Translations under genes and position numbers: made by a program
The notes under the pieces: generated by a model
What the model was told of the DNA's origin: nothing
The model's database searches: none
The model's input: the letters and a program-made list of their open reading frames with translations, nothing else
Shown here: piece after piece, positions 45,355 through 55,470 of the stretch
Position numbering within the stretch: position 1 is the stretch's first letter
How the letters are laid out: every line of letters starts with the position of its first letter
Assembly (NCBI GenBank): GCA_017591395.1
Contig: WEDG01007119.1
Location: 1-64,000, forward strand
DNA: 64,000 bases
Direction of reading: 5' to 3'
Source: Schistocephalus solidus
Taxonomy: Eukaryota > Platyhelminthes > Cestoda > Diphyllobothriidea > Diphyllobothriidae

Positions 45355-46105
45355 GCGAGGTTGTTTCCATGTGCCAGGCTTTGATTGTTTCCCTTGTCAC
45401 GCGGTCACTTTCCCGACCCAGAATTTCGACATTCTGGAATGCGAACGTGTGTCTGGTCGGGGGCTGGCTTTTGCAGGCTGGCAGTAGTTGTCAGTGCCCC
45501 CATCGACCAAAGTTGCCGTCCCAGCCGGTTAATCTTGGCTGTGATCGCACCTCCGTGTGTATTCGCAGCTGCCGGATAAGTGGTTGAGCTGGCCGAGGCG
45601 ATAACTGTTCCTTCGCTGGGTCTGGGTTGTGTTGCGATTGCGTGCGTGTCCACCATGGACTCTCTGATGTTCAGATGCACGTTAGGCCCATGTTCACGTT
45701 GGCTCTTTTGATCATTGAGCTGCGCCCGGAGGGCTTGGTAGGCCATAGAAAGCGTCACACAACGATTGATGGAGGTTGTTCCCTTGTGCCAGGCCTTGAT
45801 TGTTTCCCTTGCCACGCGTTTAATTCATCGACCCAGATTTTCAGCATTCGGGAAGGCGAACGTGTGTCCAGAGTCTACGCAGTGTTCCGTTACCAAAGAC
45901 AATGGGTCTCTCCAATGTAGTTGACTGCGCAGAAATTGCATTGAAGCCGGTAGATGACGGTGTTCTTTCACTTCGGGGCAGGGGGTTTTAGGCCTTATAA
46001 CCAGATGTCGAATGGTTGACTCCGGCCGGTGGGTGATGCCGATCCCCATCGGTCTAAGGAGACGGGAGACTGCCTCCGAAACACCGTCAATGTATGGCAA
46101 GGCTC
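45355..46105 (-). pseudogene. PLE GIY-YIG endonuclease region, frameshifted and internally duplicated
   Basis: Minus strand from 46100: PYIDGVSEAVSRLLRPMGIG, HRPESTIRHLVIRPK, the conserved linker before the endonuclease. The nuclease motif is then read in another frame at 45905-45961 as TVIYRLQC, CAVNYIGET (VIY...YIG). The first frame resumes with TEHCVDSGHTFAFPNAEN, hits an in-frame TGA (45825-45827), and continues VARETIKAWHKGTTSINRC to an AYQALR motif. The stretch between YIGET and TEH is partly deleted. The HTFAF-to-AWH segment is present twice (45773-45876 and 45355-45462). No RT remains upstream; the fragment abuts (TA)n and the retrozyme-like repeat. Confidence 0.82.
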
Positions 46106-46125
46106 GCCATATATATATATATATA

Positions 46126-46566
46126 GGAAATAATTTCTGAAATTATTAAGTGCAGGACATGGAGTCAGATGATTCGGACATGACTTTTTAGGGTCAGACC
46201 CGAAATTTCAATGAACATTTGGGTCGAAGACAATCAACCACTGTGGAATAACCACGTAATGGCCATTCTACAAACAAGTAGTACTACAAGTAGTATGAAT
46301 CTTATATGGCACAGATATTACACCGTACTCCGACAAAGGTACTAGCTAAAAGCCCAGACACGTGTTTCGCCGATTTTTCTGCTGCTGCGTGACGCAGCAA
46401 CGAGGGTTTCGGCTCCTCAGTGGGTTCCCCAGCGTTCTCTATGCGGTTTCTGGTACATGGACTCCAGAGAATAATCAAGGAAATAATTTCTGAAATTATT
46501 AAGTGCAGGACATGGAGTCAAATTATTCAGACATGACTTTTTAGGGTCAGACCCGAAATTTCAATG

Positions 46567-46570
<4 letters not shown>
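46126..46570 (-). mobile_element. Retrozyme-like tandem repeat, 1.26 units
   Basis: One full 353-bp unit (46126-46478) is followed by the first 92 bp of the next (46479-46570), almost identical over the overlap (AAATAATTTCTGAAATTATT, AGTGCAGGACATGGAGTC, TTTTTAGGGTCAGACCCG). (TA)n tracts flank both sides. No ORF. The unit carries a complete type I hammerhead on the minus strand. Short tandem hammerhead-bearing, non-coding units are the hallmark of retrozymes, thought to spread as circular RNA using PLE machinery. The family assignment is inferred from structure, not from a database match. Confidence 0.8.
46341..46435 (-). ncRNA. Type I hammerhead ribozyme, intact core
   Basis: Read on the minus strand: helix I CCCA (46424-46421) pairs UGGG (46356-46353) and is extended by GCU/AGC across an internal loop. 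The core CUGAGGA is 46420-46414. Helix II GCCGA (46413-46409) pairs UCGGC (46373-46369) and is capped by an inner hairpin UGCUGCG/CGCAGCA. GAAA is 46368-46365. Helix III is the 6-nt palindrome CACGUG (46364-46359). U46358 and C46357 complete the GUC triplet, so cleavage is predicted between 46357 and 46356. Every conserved core position is present. The very short palindromic helix III resembles PLE and retrozyme hammerheads that work best as dimers. Confidence 0.85.
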
Positions 46571-46618
<48 letters not shown>

Positions 46619-48925
46619 GAAAAATTTCCGAACTTGCTGACAATGTTAAATCCTAATAGCAAGATTAACAACTTATCCTTTTGCCTTCTTCGTGTGATCC
46701 TATTAAGTATCTGGATGAAAAAAGACTTTGCACTCACATATAGATAAAATGCATTGTCAGTATGAACCTATTTTAAACAATGTGCAGTACATCAATGTTA
46801 TGCAAAATCCAAGCCTCAGTTGACGCATTTTGTAGTGCCCGTTTGATTTCGCTTGAATGTATTAAACCTTTGTGACGGGAATGACGCGATTTTTGATACT
46901 ATCCGTACACATATTGTTGAAGGTTGTTTGTTTTGTTCAAACTGCGCCCTTACTGTCATTCTTTTGTCCAAATGAGCTATTTCAAGACTTCAAGGGTAAG
47001 TACCATAGACATGCCGCCGAACTTATTTTTCAGAAATTCCTTCTCACGCCGTTACTGCCCATGCAAATAACTGCGATGCCTCTAAATTGAGCCCTAGGCA
47101 CTAGGAGACGAGCACGTCTCCTTACCCGATGGTAAAATGCCCTTCTCATGGTAATTACTTCCCACGTTTGTCACGATGAAGCGTTTAAAAGTAAAAATTA
47201 ATATTGAATCTCCCTTGGTAACTGTTCCTGAATGATGACTGTCAAACGTTGTACGATTGTCTTTAGATCATACTTACAAGACAGAGTTCAATACTGGTGC
47301 CTTATCCTGCAATCAGAGGTAGATCAGTGGATCCTAAAATAAGCCTCCTATGTGCAGTACGTTTAGAACAAAATTCCCAAGTTATTAAAGTAGAGGTCAA
47401 TATGGAAGACCACTGTTGGGATGACAATTGGTTACTCATTCATCCATCTGAGATCTCTTGTTTTGGTAAGCATTGCTGCTTATCGGTATTAAAGGCCTAT
47501 AAAATTTCTTGAAAGCTAGGCCCCAGGAGCCGCCCACTATACAAATGCCAGTAAAATTTAAGGCTACGTTCTGAGTTGTTTAAGATTAAATTTTGGTTAG
47601 TGCTCTGTGTAGAGTTAAGCTTTTGGGTCAAAGTTTACGTTTCCGTAAGGCTTATGTTAGGGTTAGAACATGGAACGGGTTACCCTTCCCGGAATTATGC
47701 ACAGGGCCGAAGTTGTTATTTGATTGGGGCAGTCCTATTTCCGTGTCCTGAGTGATCGTTTCTCAGGATTCTGTAAGACCTACTCGGTCCTCCTATCAAT
47801 ATAAATGCTGACCGGGCTCGGGCTGTGTGTCATATGCGCCGTCGCATGAAGGTCCCCTGGTTGGTAGCTGGTCAGTAAGGATTACTTTTATCACTTCAGT
47901 CGAGGCAATTTCTTTGACCATCAGTATGAAATGTTCGTCAATTTTTTCGAGCTTAGGTCAACTCAAATTTATAAAAAAAGTGTCCAAGCAAAAAAAAACT
48001 GTAACTGAAAGCAAGCAAATCTGCGAGCATCTTCATCAGCCTTGTCGTTGCAGCATATTTCGTCCCGCTTTTACGTGAAGGAGGTTTAAGTGAGGATGGA
48101 TCCGATGCCCTACACTCAGTTAAAACAGTGTTCTACTTTCAGCCTACGACGTTGTTTTGATTTGTATGCGGGAGTCCAATCTTTTTGTTTTGACTACGCA
48201 AATGAACGGATCACCTATCCTGTCTCTTTTAAGGCAGGAGAAGAAGTCACCGTCATGACAGCGATGACCACTTGATTTTTGATCAGTATTTCAACAGTGC
48301 AGTCGATAACCCCGCTAGGTACTTTGTTTCGAGATTGGGGACCATTAAAAGGCGCATGAGCTCTAAACATTTCGGGAAAATAAGCCTGCTGTAGCTGAGA
48401 ATTTTTTTGTTTCAGTGCTTTGAAATTAAAAATAAAGTTCGTCTCACATGGTATGGTACGCTATGTTATATCTCAGCGATAGGTGTCAAGACGGCGTTAT
48501 TTGCAGCATTACTTATAGAAGCGTACATGTAGGTTTGTATGCAATTGTGATAGATCACCATGTATTCTGGTGGGGTTCAACGAGCAAACTGTGGTTAGTG
48601 CGTTGAACGCACAAAGAGTATCACCAATATATCACCGAAACATCTACTTAGCTTTGCTGGGATGACAAGTTTCAAATGTATGTAGTTCTAGTTTTTGCAA
48701 TTACATGTCACGACCGCTTTGACAAAAACGACATTGCTATCAGGGGCACTCAAAAAGGCTATTCAAGTGGTAATATTTTAAGAGCTTGCAGGGCTTCAGA
48801 GTTTACTTATTTCAGCCTTGTTCTGTAAAAGACTCACCAATAAGGTCAGACTCGGATATCTACCATTTAGACAACGAAATCCGATAACTATCACTGCAAT
48901 CAGGACAACTCGGTATAACAGGGGA
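46571..48925. other. Unassigned sequence with (TA)n and a telomere-like tract
   Basis: (TA)n at 46571-46614. A telomere-like degenerate tract lies at 47575-47700 (GGTTAGTGCTC, TTATGTTAGGGTTAG, then ACGGGTTACCCTTCCCGGAATT), sharing its right flank with the tracts at 541 and 7925. No gene recognised. Confidence 0.45.
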
Positions 48926-49255
48926 GTAGGATTAATCGAGTTGGTTCCAAGGTGGCATACAATGCGTCAGCAAGACAAAGCCAATCTCAAGTATGAAGCA
49001 CCTGGGATTCGAACCCATGATATTTGGTCATTGAATCGAACGCTCTGCTATTATGCCACGAGCCTGGTGTCCCGTCAACTGTACTCGGCAGTATTTTTCA
49101 CGAGACAGTGGAGCTCAGAGATCAGGTTATAAAGCATATTCGCTCGAATCCTAGGTGCTTCAAATGGGCGATTGGTTTTGACTGGCCGATGAAGACTCGT
49201 AAGCCAGGAATGGTCATTCCGGTCTCCTTTGTCTTTTCAGTTCGCCGTCATCAGC
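48926..49255. mobile_element. SINE head (minus) and SINE body (plus), inverted pair
   Basis: Minus-strand tRNA-like head 48960-49075: complement of box B GGGATTCGAACCCATG and of box A CTATTATGCCACGAGCC. It is followed by a plus-strand body and tail 49165-49240 (GACTGGCCGATGAAGAC, AAGCCAGGAATGGTC, CCGGTCTCCTTTGTC). Both are degraded. Confidence 0.65.
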
Positions 49256-49689
49256 AGATATTACTAGGCAAATATGCTACTGCAGGTGAAGACTCTGAGT
49301 TGAACACCACGGCAAACTGGGACCAGTATATCCCGTAAACCAATACGTGAGCGCCACTCTATCACAAGTTAACTGGTAGTCTTTCAAACACAAGTTATAA
49401 ACGATCTGAGAATAACGATAAATAGCTGCCTACAAGGACGATACAGTGAGCGCGATGGAACAAGCAGGTTCCTACCGGTGACGTCTCTTTTCGCGATATA
49501 ATCGGATTAATTTAAGTCACTAAGCGTGGAAATGTGAAAATGTCAATTTCGCGTTCTTCAATGCAAAACGAAAACTGGCAGCGCTCGTTCTACAAGTTAA
49601 TTTTGGTGACCAAGCTCGCTGCTCAGTCGGCAAGGAACTTCAATTTTTATGACCTTAAAAACAACTTTTGAGATATCCGCCGGAGGCTC

Positions 49690-50244
49690 TCGGTGAAACA
49701 GAACAAGCTAAAGACAATTGCAATGAAGGTGAAGTGAGTCGGTTACCCAAATTTAAAAACAAACGTTGCCTCTAAGGCGTCCTCGTTTATGTGGGATTTG
49801 AACCACCCACCTCGATTGTGCGAAAACACAGTGTGTTTTCAGTAAGGAAATAGGTGGCGTATGGCACACGTAGACAAGCTGTATAGCTTGAGAGAAAAAT
49901 CGATCAGCCTAAATGTGAAAGGTGGGACCTGTCATCTAAAACACTGATCGATATTAACAGTACACGTTTGTAAAATGGCTAGCCGGCCAAGCTCTCGGGA
50001 AAGTCAGCCATAATAAAACTAGGTCCGGTGAGCGCTTTAAATTTATCTGTCTAGCTCTGTCAGCCACTTGCGCCAAACACTGAAATAGAGGAATTCCAGA
50101 CGTAAACTGCTTCCTTCGACAGAGGTGAAGGAAAGCTGTCGAGTTTGCTGACTCCGTCGTCATGGCAGTCAGCAGTCAGTCACTTACATCAATATTTTAA
50201 GAATATCATGGTGCACCAAAATCCGTAACTTGGATGGCTGTCAC
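49690..50244 (-). mobile_element. PLE copy 2 downstream region
   Basis: Inverted counterpart of 42516-43082: GGTTACCCAAATTTAAAAAC, GGGATTTGAACCACCCACC, GTGTTTTCAGTAAGG, and the family-B-like end GGTGCACCAAAATCCG. Identity with copy 1 is high by eye (about nine bases in ten). Confidence 0.75.
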
Positions 50245-51172
50245 TTAACGGGCTATCTTGGCCCGCTTACGCTTAAAGTTCCGCGGTGCAAAACTCCCAA
50301 AGTGGCTGTATTGTCCGGACCATGTCTTCTTACGATAGACACTACATTGTATACTCCTATCATGCCTTCTACGAAGAAGCACGTCCAGGAAAGGTAGCGA
50401 TCCGGATTGTTCTTTTTCTAGTGTAAATTTGATAGACAAGTGCGTCTGATTTATGGTATCCATTACAGCTGAAATATCCATTTTCTCAGATACAACCTCA
50501 AAGATATCATCCACGCAGTGCCCATAATATTTAGATGGTTTATCTGCGTACGAAGCTGTAAAGTGTCCATCTTGCCCGTTAAAATATTCACAAGAAGTGT
50601 GCCAAGGGGTAAGCCCATAGCTACTCCGTCTATCTGTCTGTACAAGTTGTTGTTAAACAGGAACTGCACGTTCATTGTTTGAGCGCATTGATTGGTATTC
50701 CTATATCTTGTTGACTGGAAGTAAGGAAATCCCCGACGTAGTTGACTGCCTCCGTGACTGGCAAATTCGTAAAAAGAGACGAGACATCTAGTGAAAAAAT
50801 CGTCATGCCGTTCGGGTTGAGGTCTTTCACGCCTTCAACGAACTCAAAGGTATCTCGGTAGCTATGCGGCACTAGCTGATCCTGTGTGGGCTTCAGTTTG
50901 TCCGCTAACCATTTAACGATCGTATGGTACGGAGATTTCCTCATATCTAAGATGGGACGAACGGGTAGGCCATATTTGTGGATTTTTGGTAAGCCACACA
51001 ATCGAGGTACATGCGTGCCGACGGGGTGGAGGCACTCTAGGTCATTTTCGCTTATCAAACCTTCCGTTTGAAGTCTTTTCAAACATTCAGTCAGTTGTAC
51101 CTTTACCTCATCAGTCCGATTCTTCTCCTTTTCTGTCATTATAAACTTTTCCTTGTCCGATAGAATTGCAAT
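50245..51172 (-). pseudogene. Penelope-like element reverse transcriptase, decayed (copy 2)
   Basis: Minus-strand RT matching copy 1: ECLKRLQTEGLISEND, VPRLCGLPKIHKYGLPVRP, motif A MTIFSLDVSSLFTNLP, motif B DGVAMGLPLGTLLVNI. Then a frameshift occurs after the TQINH stretch, so motif C survives only as MDDIF in the other frame (50245-50514 frame), and PFLDVLL and VYRKKTWSGQYSHF follow. A deletion of about 17-18 bp removes the region of copy 1's second stop. The 5' part before AILSDKEKF is missing; the junction is at about 51172. Confidence 0.86.
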
Positions 51173-51935
51173 CGAGGGTGTGAGAAAAAGCAATTTGACG
51201 TGCAATACTGCCAATTTACCGAAGTATGGAGAATGCCCAAGAAACGGCTTTAGCCGGAGCCATAGACTTTTTAAGGCGCAAAAATAAGGCGTTTCTCTCC
51301 GCATATATTTTTATTCAAAGGCACTTTAGCACAGACCAGAAAAATGCTTGTTTCAACGTATCTTAATTCCGACTGCTGAATCGGTCTCTTCGCCGGAGGA
51401 GTTCTTGGGATAAAATTAAAGGCATGAATCTATAACAAAGAGAACTTGTAGTGCCTTTGTATGCCACACATTACTCGTCCTCCCTCCTCCTCCTCCTTCT
51501 TCTCCTCCTCCTCCTCCTCCTCCTTCTTCTCCTCCTCCTCCTCCTCCTCCTTCTCTTCCAGGGTCAGGCCGTCAAAACCACCCACGTATTCCTAGAAAAG
51601 CCTATACAACAAAACGAAACACCGCCCTTAATTCCTGAAGTTTAGTTTTAAAACTTACTGCAGCGGAACGATTTGTGAGTAGGTGAAAGAGGTGACAGTG
51701 GGTTCCTTAGGTTTTGGACTCGTAACTAGTTAACCTACCTCTAATACAACAGATCGAAATTCTGCACCCGAACTGTGGTGATAGCTTCGCCGCCACCGAA
51801 AGGGCTCGGCTATTGACATTCAAAGAATATCTTGGTGCAGTACTGCGAGCACAAAATTACCCATGGAGGACGATGAGCAGATCCAAGTGCTGCCATGGCG
51901 TCAATTTATGTTGCCAAGTGTGTGTGGTGGTCTAA
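51173..51935. other. Unassigned sequence with (CTC/CTT)n tract
   Basis: A (CTC)n(CTT)n microsatellite lies at 51479-51558. Immediately upstream of PLE copy 2, 51173-51304 continues its open frame but has no counterpart in copy 1, so the PLE inserted into or was fused with unrelated DNA there. Confidence 0.5.
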
Positions 51936-52502
51936 AAGGTTACATTTTCAATGGAGCAATATATAGTACTGGCAGGTTACAGCCACCAACCACTTAGCGA
52001 CAAACGCGTTTACGTAAGCACGCTATACCAATTTGTTCATACGTGCAGCAGTGAACTTGCCGATGAGTCACAAAAACTTCAACGGATAATGAGAGTTAAA
52101 AGCTACCCACGCACATTCATCAGTTTAGATAAGATATCGAATAGCACTGATCTCGAATTCTGGCCTGCTCATCTTTACGCAACGGACATCTCGAAGTCGG
52201 TTAACCGCATTCTAGCTGCAGTAGGTGCTGGGTCTGGGGCAGAGGTTGAAAGGACGAGAAATTTCAAGCTTACTCTATCGCATTAGGTCCAGTTGCAGGG
52301 AAAGAAAGTTTATCTCAGAAACCGAGAGATGAGTCAGGACGTGGATATCCGAACATGCGGCAGACGTAAGTGCCTTAACTGTCAAGTTACGACTTCCTAC
52401 CCTGGACCCGACTGCACGATTAGGTCTGAGAAGGGTATCATCTTCATTTGGGTGGATAACTTCTCGAGCTGTTTGGATATAATATGTCGATTTGGTTCAT
52501 AA
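51936..52502 (+). pseudogene. Second PLE lineage: RT-to-endonuclease linker fragment
   Basis: Single frame 51951-52502 with one in-frame TAG (52284-52286). YSHQPLSDKRVYVSTLYQF, then CSSELADESQKLQRIM and YPRTFI match the post-RT segment of PLEs (SHHP-KR-V-L--RA---SS, E---L---L--N-YP--FI). RTCGRRKCLNC then fits the Cys-rich CG-KRC-TC stretch just before GIY-YIG, and LDIICRF fits its first strand. The endonuclease itself is missing or unreadable after 52502. It differs from the copies at 41.4 and 50.2 kb. Assignment rests on remembered motif order. Confidence 0.6.
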
Positions 52503-53510
52503 AGCATGTTTGCAAACGCTTCACAGTGTACCTTAAATTGAGGACTACCATTGCCAAAAAAGAATGAATTGGCACATTTGCCTTTGTAAACTCGTTCTGT
52601 CCGAACTTTGATCCCGAAGGAATCGCAGATTTAACCTCCAGTCATTTCGCCATCTTGTGTTTTGTGGTCAAGGCCATACAACTTCAGGTGCGGGCGTAAC
52701 TCCTGTTGGCTGCCATCGGAGATATTCAATTTTGTGTATCAGTGGCATTGACCGATTATTCTAAAAATCTAAAATTAATATAGGTCAGTGCGGTTTAAGC
52801 TTAATCATCTGATTCAGACTGATTGGATTAATTTGAGACACTGTTTTATCTCTTTCGTGATACGTGCACTACCCAGTAGGACTTGTGAATCGTGAGGCCT
52901 AAACTTGCCACTTCCGTACAACAGGTGGACTTGCGCTAAATTCTAGGGAAATTCATGTGAAGGAATGAAGCATGATGTAACATAGTTGATGGAACGGTTT
53001 CTATTTCCTTGCCTTATCGAATATCCACCAAGATACTTGCTCCCTTCGGTTATTAATGCTGTAGAACAGGCGTGCCTATGAGGCGAAATGGGAATTTGCG
53101 CAATTCAGCGGAAGAAGTGAACATCGGAAAAAAAATTAATCAGGAAAAAGGAGGAAGCATTCTAGAACACGTTTTACAATATGCTTTGCTTTTTATTTAG
53201 CCTGAAATTTGGTGGTGTACAATGGACAGTTAGAACATTAGCCCCAAATGTCTCTTTTTCGCAGTTTATGCATTCGGAATTCGACTTTTGGTTTACGTGG
53301 CTTCATTCTGACTGATTTTATGCTGTATAAGTTTTTCTTCTGCAATCAAACGCATCTTTCAACATGCCTTTTATTCAGGGTCTGCTGAAAGAAACACAAC
53401 ACGCTCATACGCTCTGAAAGATAAAGCGAGTACTATTTACCCCGATATTTGTAATCTGTGAGCCTTCATCAACGAATGCAAGTCAATCTTTCCGATCTAA
53501 ACCAACAAAA
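52503..53510. other. Unassigned sequence
   Basis: No gene or repeat family recognised. The first 200 bp may hold unreadable PLE remains. Confidence 0.45.
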
Positions 53511-53758
53511 CAACGAGACCGTGACGTAGTGGGTAAGAGCGTTGTACTTGTAATCACCAAATGGGATTGGGTATGACGAGCTTATAACGGCTAATGTGCT
53601 AGAAATAGCCATTTCAGTCTCCCTTGTCATTGTCAGAAAGTTCTTTTGTTATAATAATAACTGATGTGCAGCTGCTTGCGAGGGTAAAGAGTGAGCCAGA
53701 TATTAGAATGGGGTGGATGAGTCCCGTAAGCGATCGGTGAGCGTTCATGACCTAACGT
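53511..53758 (+). mobile_element. tRNA-derived SINE copy with module
   Basis: tRNA-like head GTGACGTAGTGGGTAAGAGCG, body GGGTATGACGAGCTTATAACGG, tail CAGTCTCCCTTGTCATTG (to 53634), then module CTGCTTGCGAGGGTAAAGAG and GTCCCGTAAGCGATCGG. It stops at the TA flank of the inverted-repeat element at 53761. Confidence 0.65.
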
Positions 53759-53760
53759 TA

Positions 53761-54733
53761 GATTCCCTATCTCATGAAATATCAACTGAACTTCTGAAAT
53801 GAGTTTTCGATTCAAACAAATCCCTAAATTAGGGTTTTCATATAGAATATCGTGCATTCTAATCCCAAGATATTTCAGGCAGTGTAGGATGCCGGTTTTT
53901 TAACAAAATTCTTGCTGACTGGCCGCAACATGCATACTCTGTAAAAATGGTTACAATGAATGCTTACATTTATTTTCGATGCTCTCAATAATTCAAATAT
54001 ATTGTACAGAAGCGACGCACAAAACGATTATTTATTTTACTCATTTAATTAAATAATACATCATCTTCAAATGTTATGCTTAAAGAAAATGTATTTTTCG
54101 GTTTTTCAAAAGTTTCCTAATTGCTGAATAATTTGTTAAAACTATTGGCTGTTATCCTTGGATGCATGGTTTCCCAACAACATGCTGTATAATTTTGCGC
54201 AAAAAAATTCAAAATTTATTTACGGTATGAATAAGAAGTCACACGGTTCTTATGAAATGTTTAAATAAACTTGGATCTAGTTGTATATATTTTAGGTAAC
54301 ATTAGTAAATTGACGGATACGATAGATTATGAATGAACATTTCAAAGTCTGTAAAAATCTCGTCATTAGAAACTTTTTGAAAACCAAAATATACCCTTTC
54401 TTCAAAAATAAATGAAGAAGATGTATTTTGCTATCAAAGGAGTAAAAGAAACAGTATTTTCTGCGTTTATTTTTCTGTAAAATATATTTGAATTAAAAAG
54501 AGCATTGAAAATGGATGATAAAATTGTTTGCTACACAAGTAGTCATTTTTTACAGAATATAAGGTCTGCAGGCGGTCATAAAGACGCCCATTTCAAAGCC
54601 GGCATCATTCTGTGACTTAAATATATTAGGATTAGACTGCACAATAAGCCATACAAAAACCCCGATTAAGCAATATGTTTGAATCGAAAACACGTTTCAG
54701 AATTTCGGTTGACATTTCATGAGATAGGGAATC
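53761..54733. mobile_element. 973-bp non-coding element with long terminal inverted repeats and TA flanks
   Basis: The outermost 20 bp GATTCCCTATCTCATGAAAT (53761-53780) recurs exactly inverted at 54714-54733. The inverted match continues imperfectly for about 140 bp per arm (TCAAC-GAA-TTCTGAAA, then GTTTTCGATTCAAACA, then TCTAATCC, then GATGCCGG). TA dinucleotides flank both ends (53759-53760 and 54734-54735), the target choice of Tc1/mariner-type transposons. The AT-rich interior has no ORF, so it is a non-autonomous element. The centre matches 23826-24410. Confidence 0.82.
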
Positions 54734-54759
54734 TACTTTCTATATGCTGAAGTGGGCCT

Positions 54760-55165
54760 CAACGATCAACCTAAGAAACAGGCTTGCCCCGTTGTGTCTT
54801 TGGGTTAACTCGAGAGTCCTCACAGACCGTTGCGTAGGGACTTCATCCACCATATGTATATGCTACCAGTCGCTTGGCGACTGCCTGCGAGGGCTCTAAA
54901 CTTAACCCCAAGATATAACGGGACAAGCGTGTTCCATAAGTTGGTTGGTGAATGCCACTTAATCAATGATATTCCCGAGGACAACCGACAGGACAGCAAG
55001 CCCGTGGATCATTGGTGGAGCATTGGACCCAATGACTTGATGTCGCGGGTTCAAATCCCAGGTGGTTAACATTTGGGCTTAGGTATGACTGGCTGATGAT
55101 GGTTAATAAGCCAGAGATGGCCATTGCGGTCTCCCTTGTCTTTGTCAGTTCTCCATCATATATAG
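54760..55165 (+). mobile_element. tRNA-derived SINE with upstream module
   Basis: Module: GTCGCTTGGCGACTGCC hairpin (54878-54894), AACGGGACAAGCGTGTTCC. Head: GCCCGTGGATCATTGGTGGAG (box A like, about 55000-55020) and CGCGGGTTCAAATCCCAGG (box B, about 55047-55065). Body: GACTGGCTGATGATGG, TTAATAAGCCAGAG. Tail: GCGGTCTCCCTTGTCTTTG to 55146. Here helix II reads UGG...CCA, so the usual C-A mismatch is a U-A pair, but GAAA has become GAGA. Confidence 0.75.
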
Positions 55166-55284
55166 TTACTCTGCAGTCAAGTATGCATTTTGGGAAATTT
55201 CAAAAAAGTATATTTGGTCAATTTTCAATGGCGGTGCTTCAGGTCATGTTCAGACGTTGAGTAAATGTGCGAAAGATTTCATTA

Positions 55285-55470
55285 AATTTGAGAAGCTTAA
55301 TGCACCACGATACACTAGGAGTCATGGCTTGGAAGGTTGTGGACTGAGGTGATAACTCTGTCCTTCGCAGGACTGAAGGGCAGGCTGCAATGACTCTAAC
55401 AGATATGAGCTCCAAACTGGTCCTATAGAAACCTGGTGCATCTGGAAACGGAGAACGGCTCATGTGTGAC
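55285..55470 (-). mobile_element. Family B repeat, 3' portion
   Basis: Minus-strand end: GCACCACGATACACTAGGAG, GGCTTGGAAGGTTGTGG, GGACTGAAGGGCAGGCTGC, and CCTATAGAAACCTGG. The 5' half is absent. Confidence 0.6.

Noticed and set aside
44724..45587. 287-codon plus-strand ORF, one of the longest in the window
   Set aside because: It is the reverse reading of tandem SINE units, a (TA)n tract and the PLE endonuclease fragment. It repeats itself with unit periodicity and has no domain.
55000..55070. Possible genuine tRNA genes (GCCCGTGGATCATT..., and similar heads at 14.7, 44.7, 49.0 and 61.2 kb)
   Set aside because: Box A and box B are present, but acceptor and anticodon stems are not conserved and each is fused to the same non-tRNA body, so they are SINE heads.
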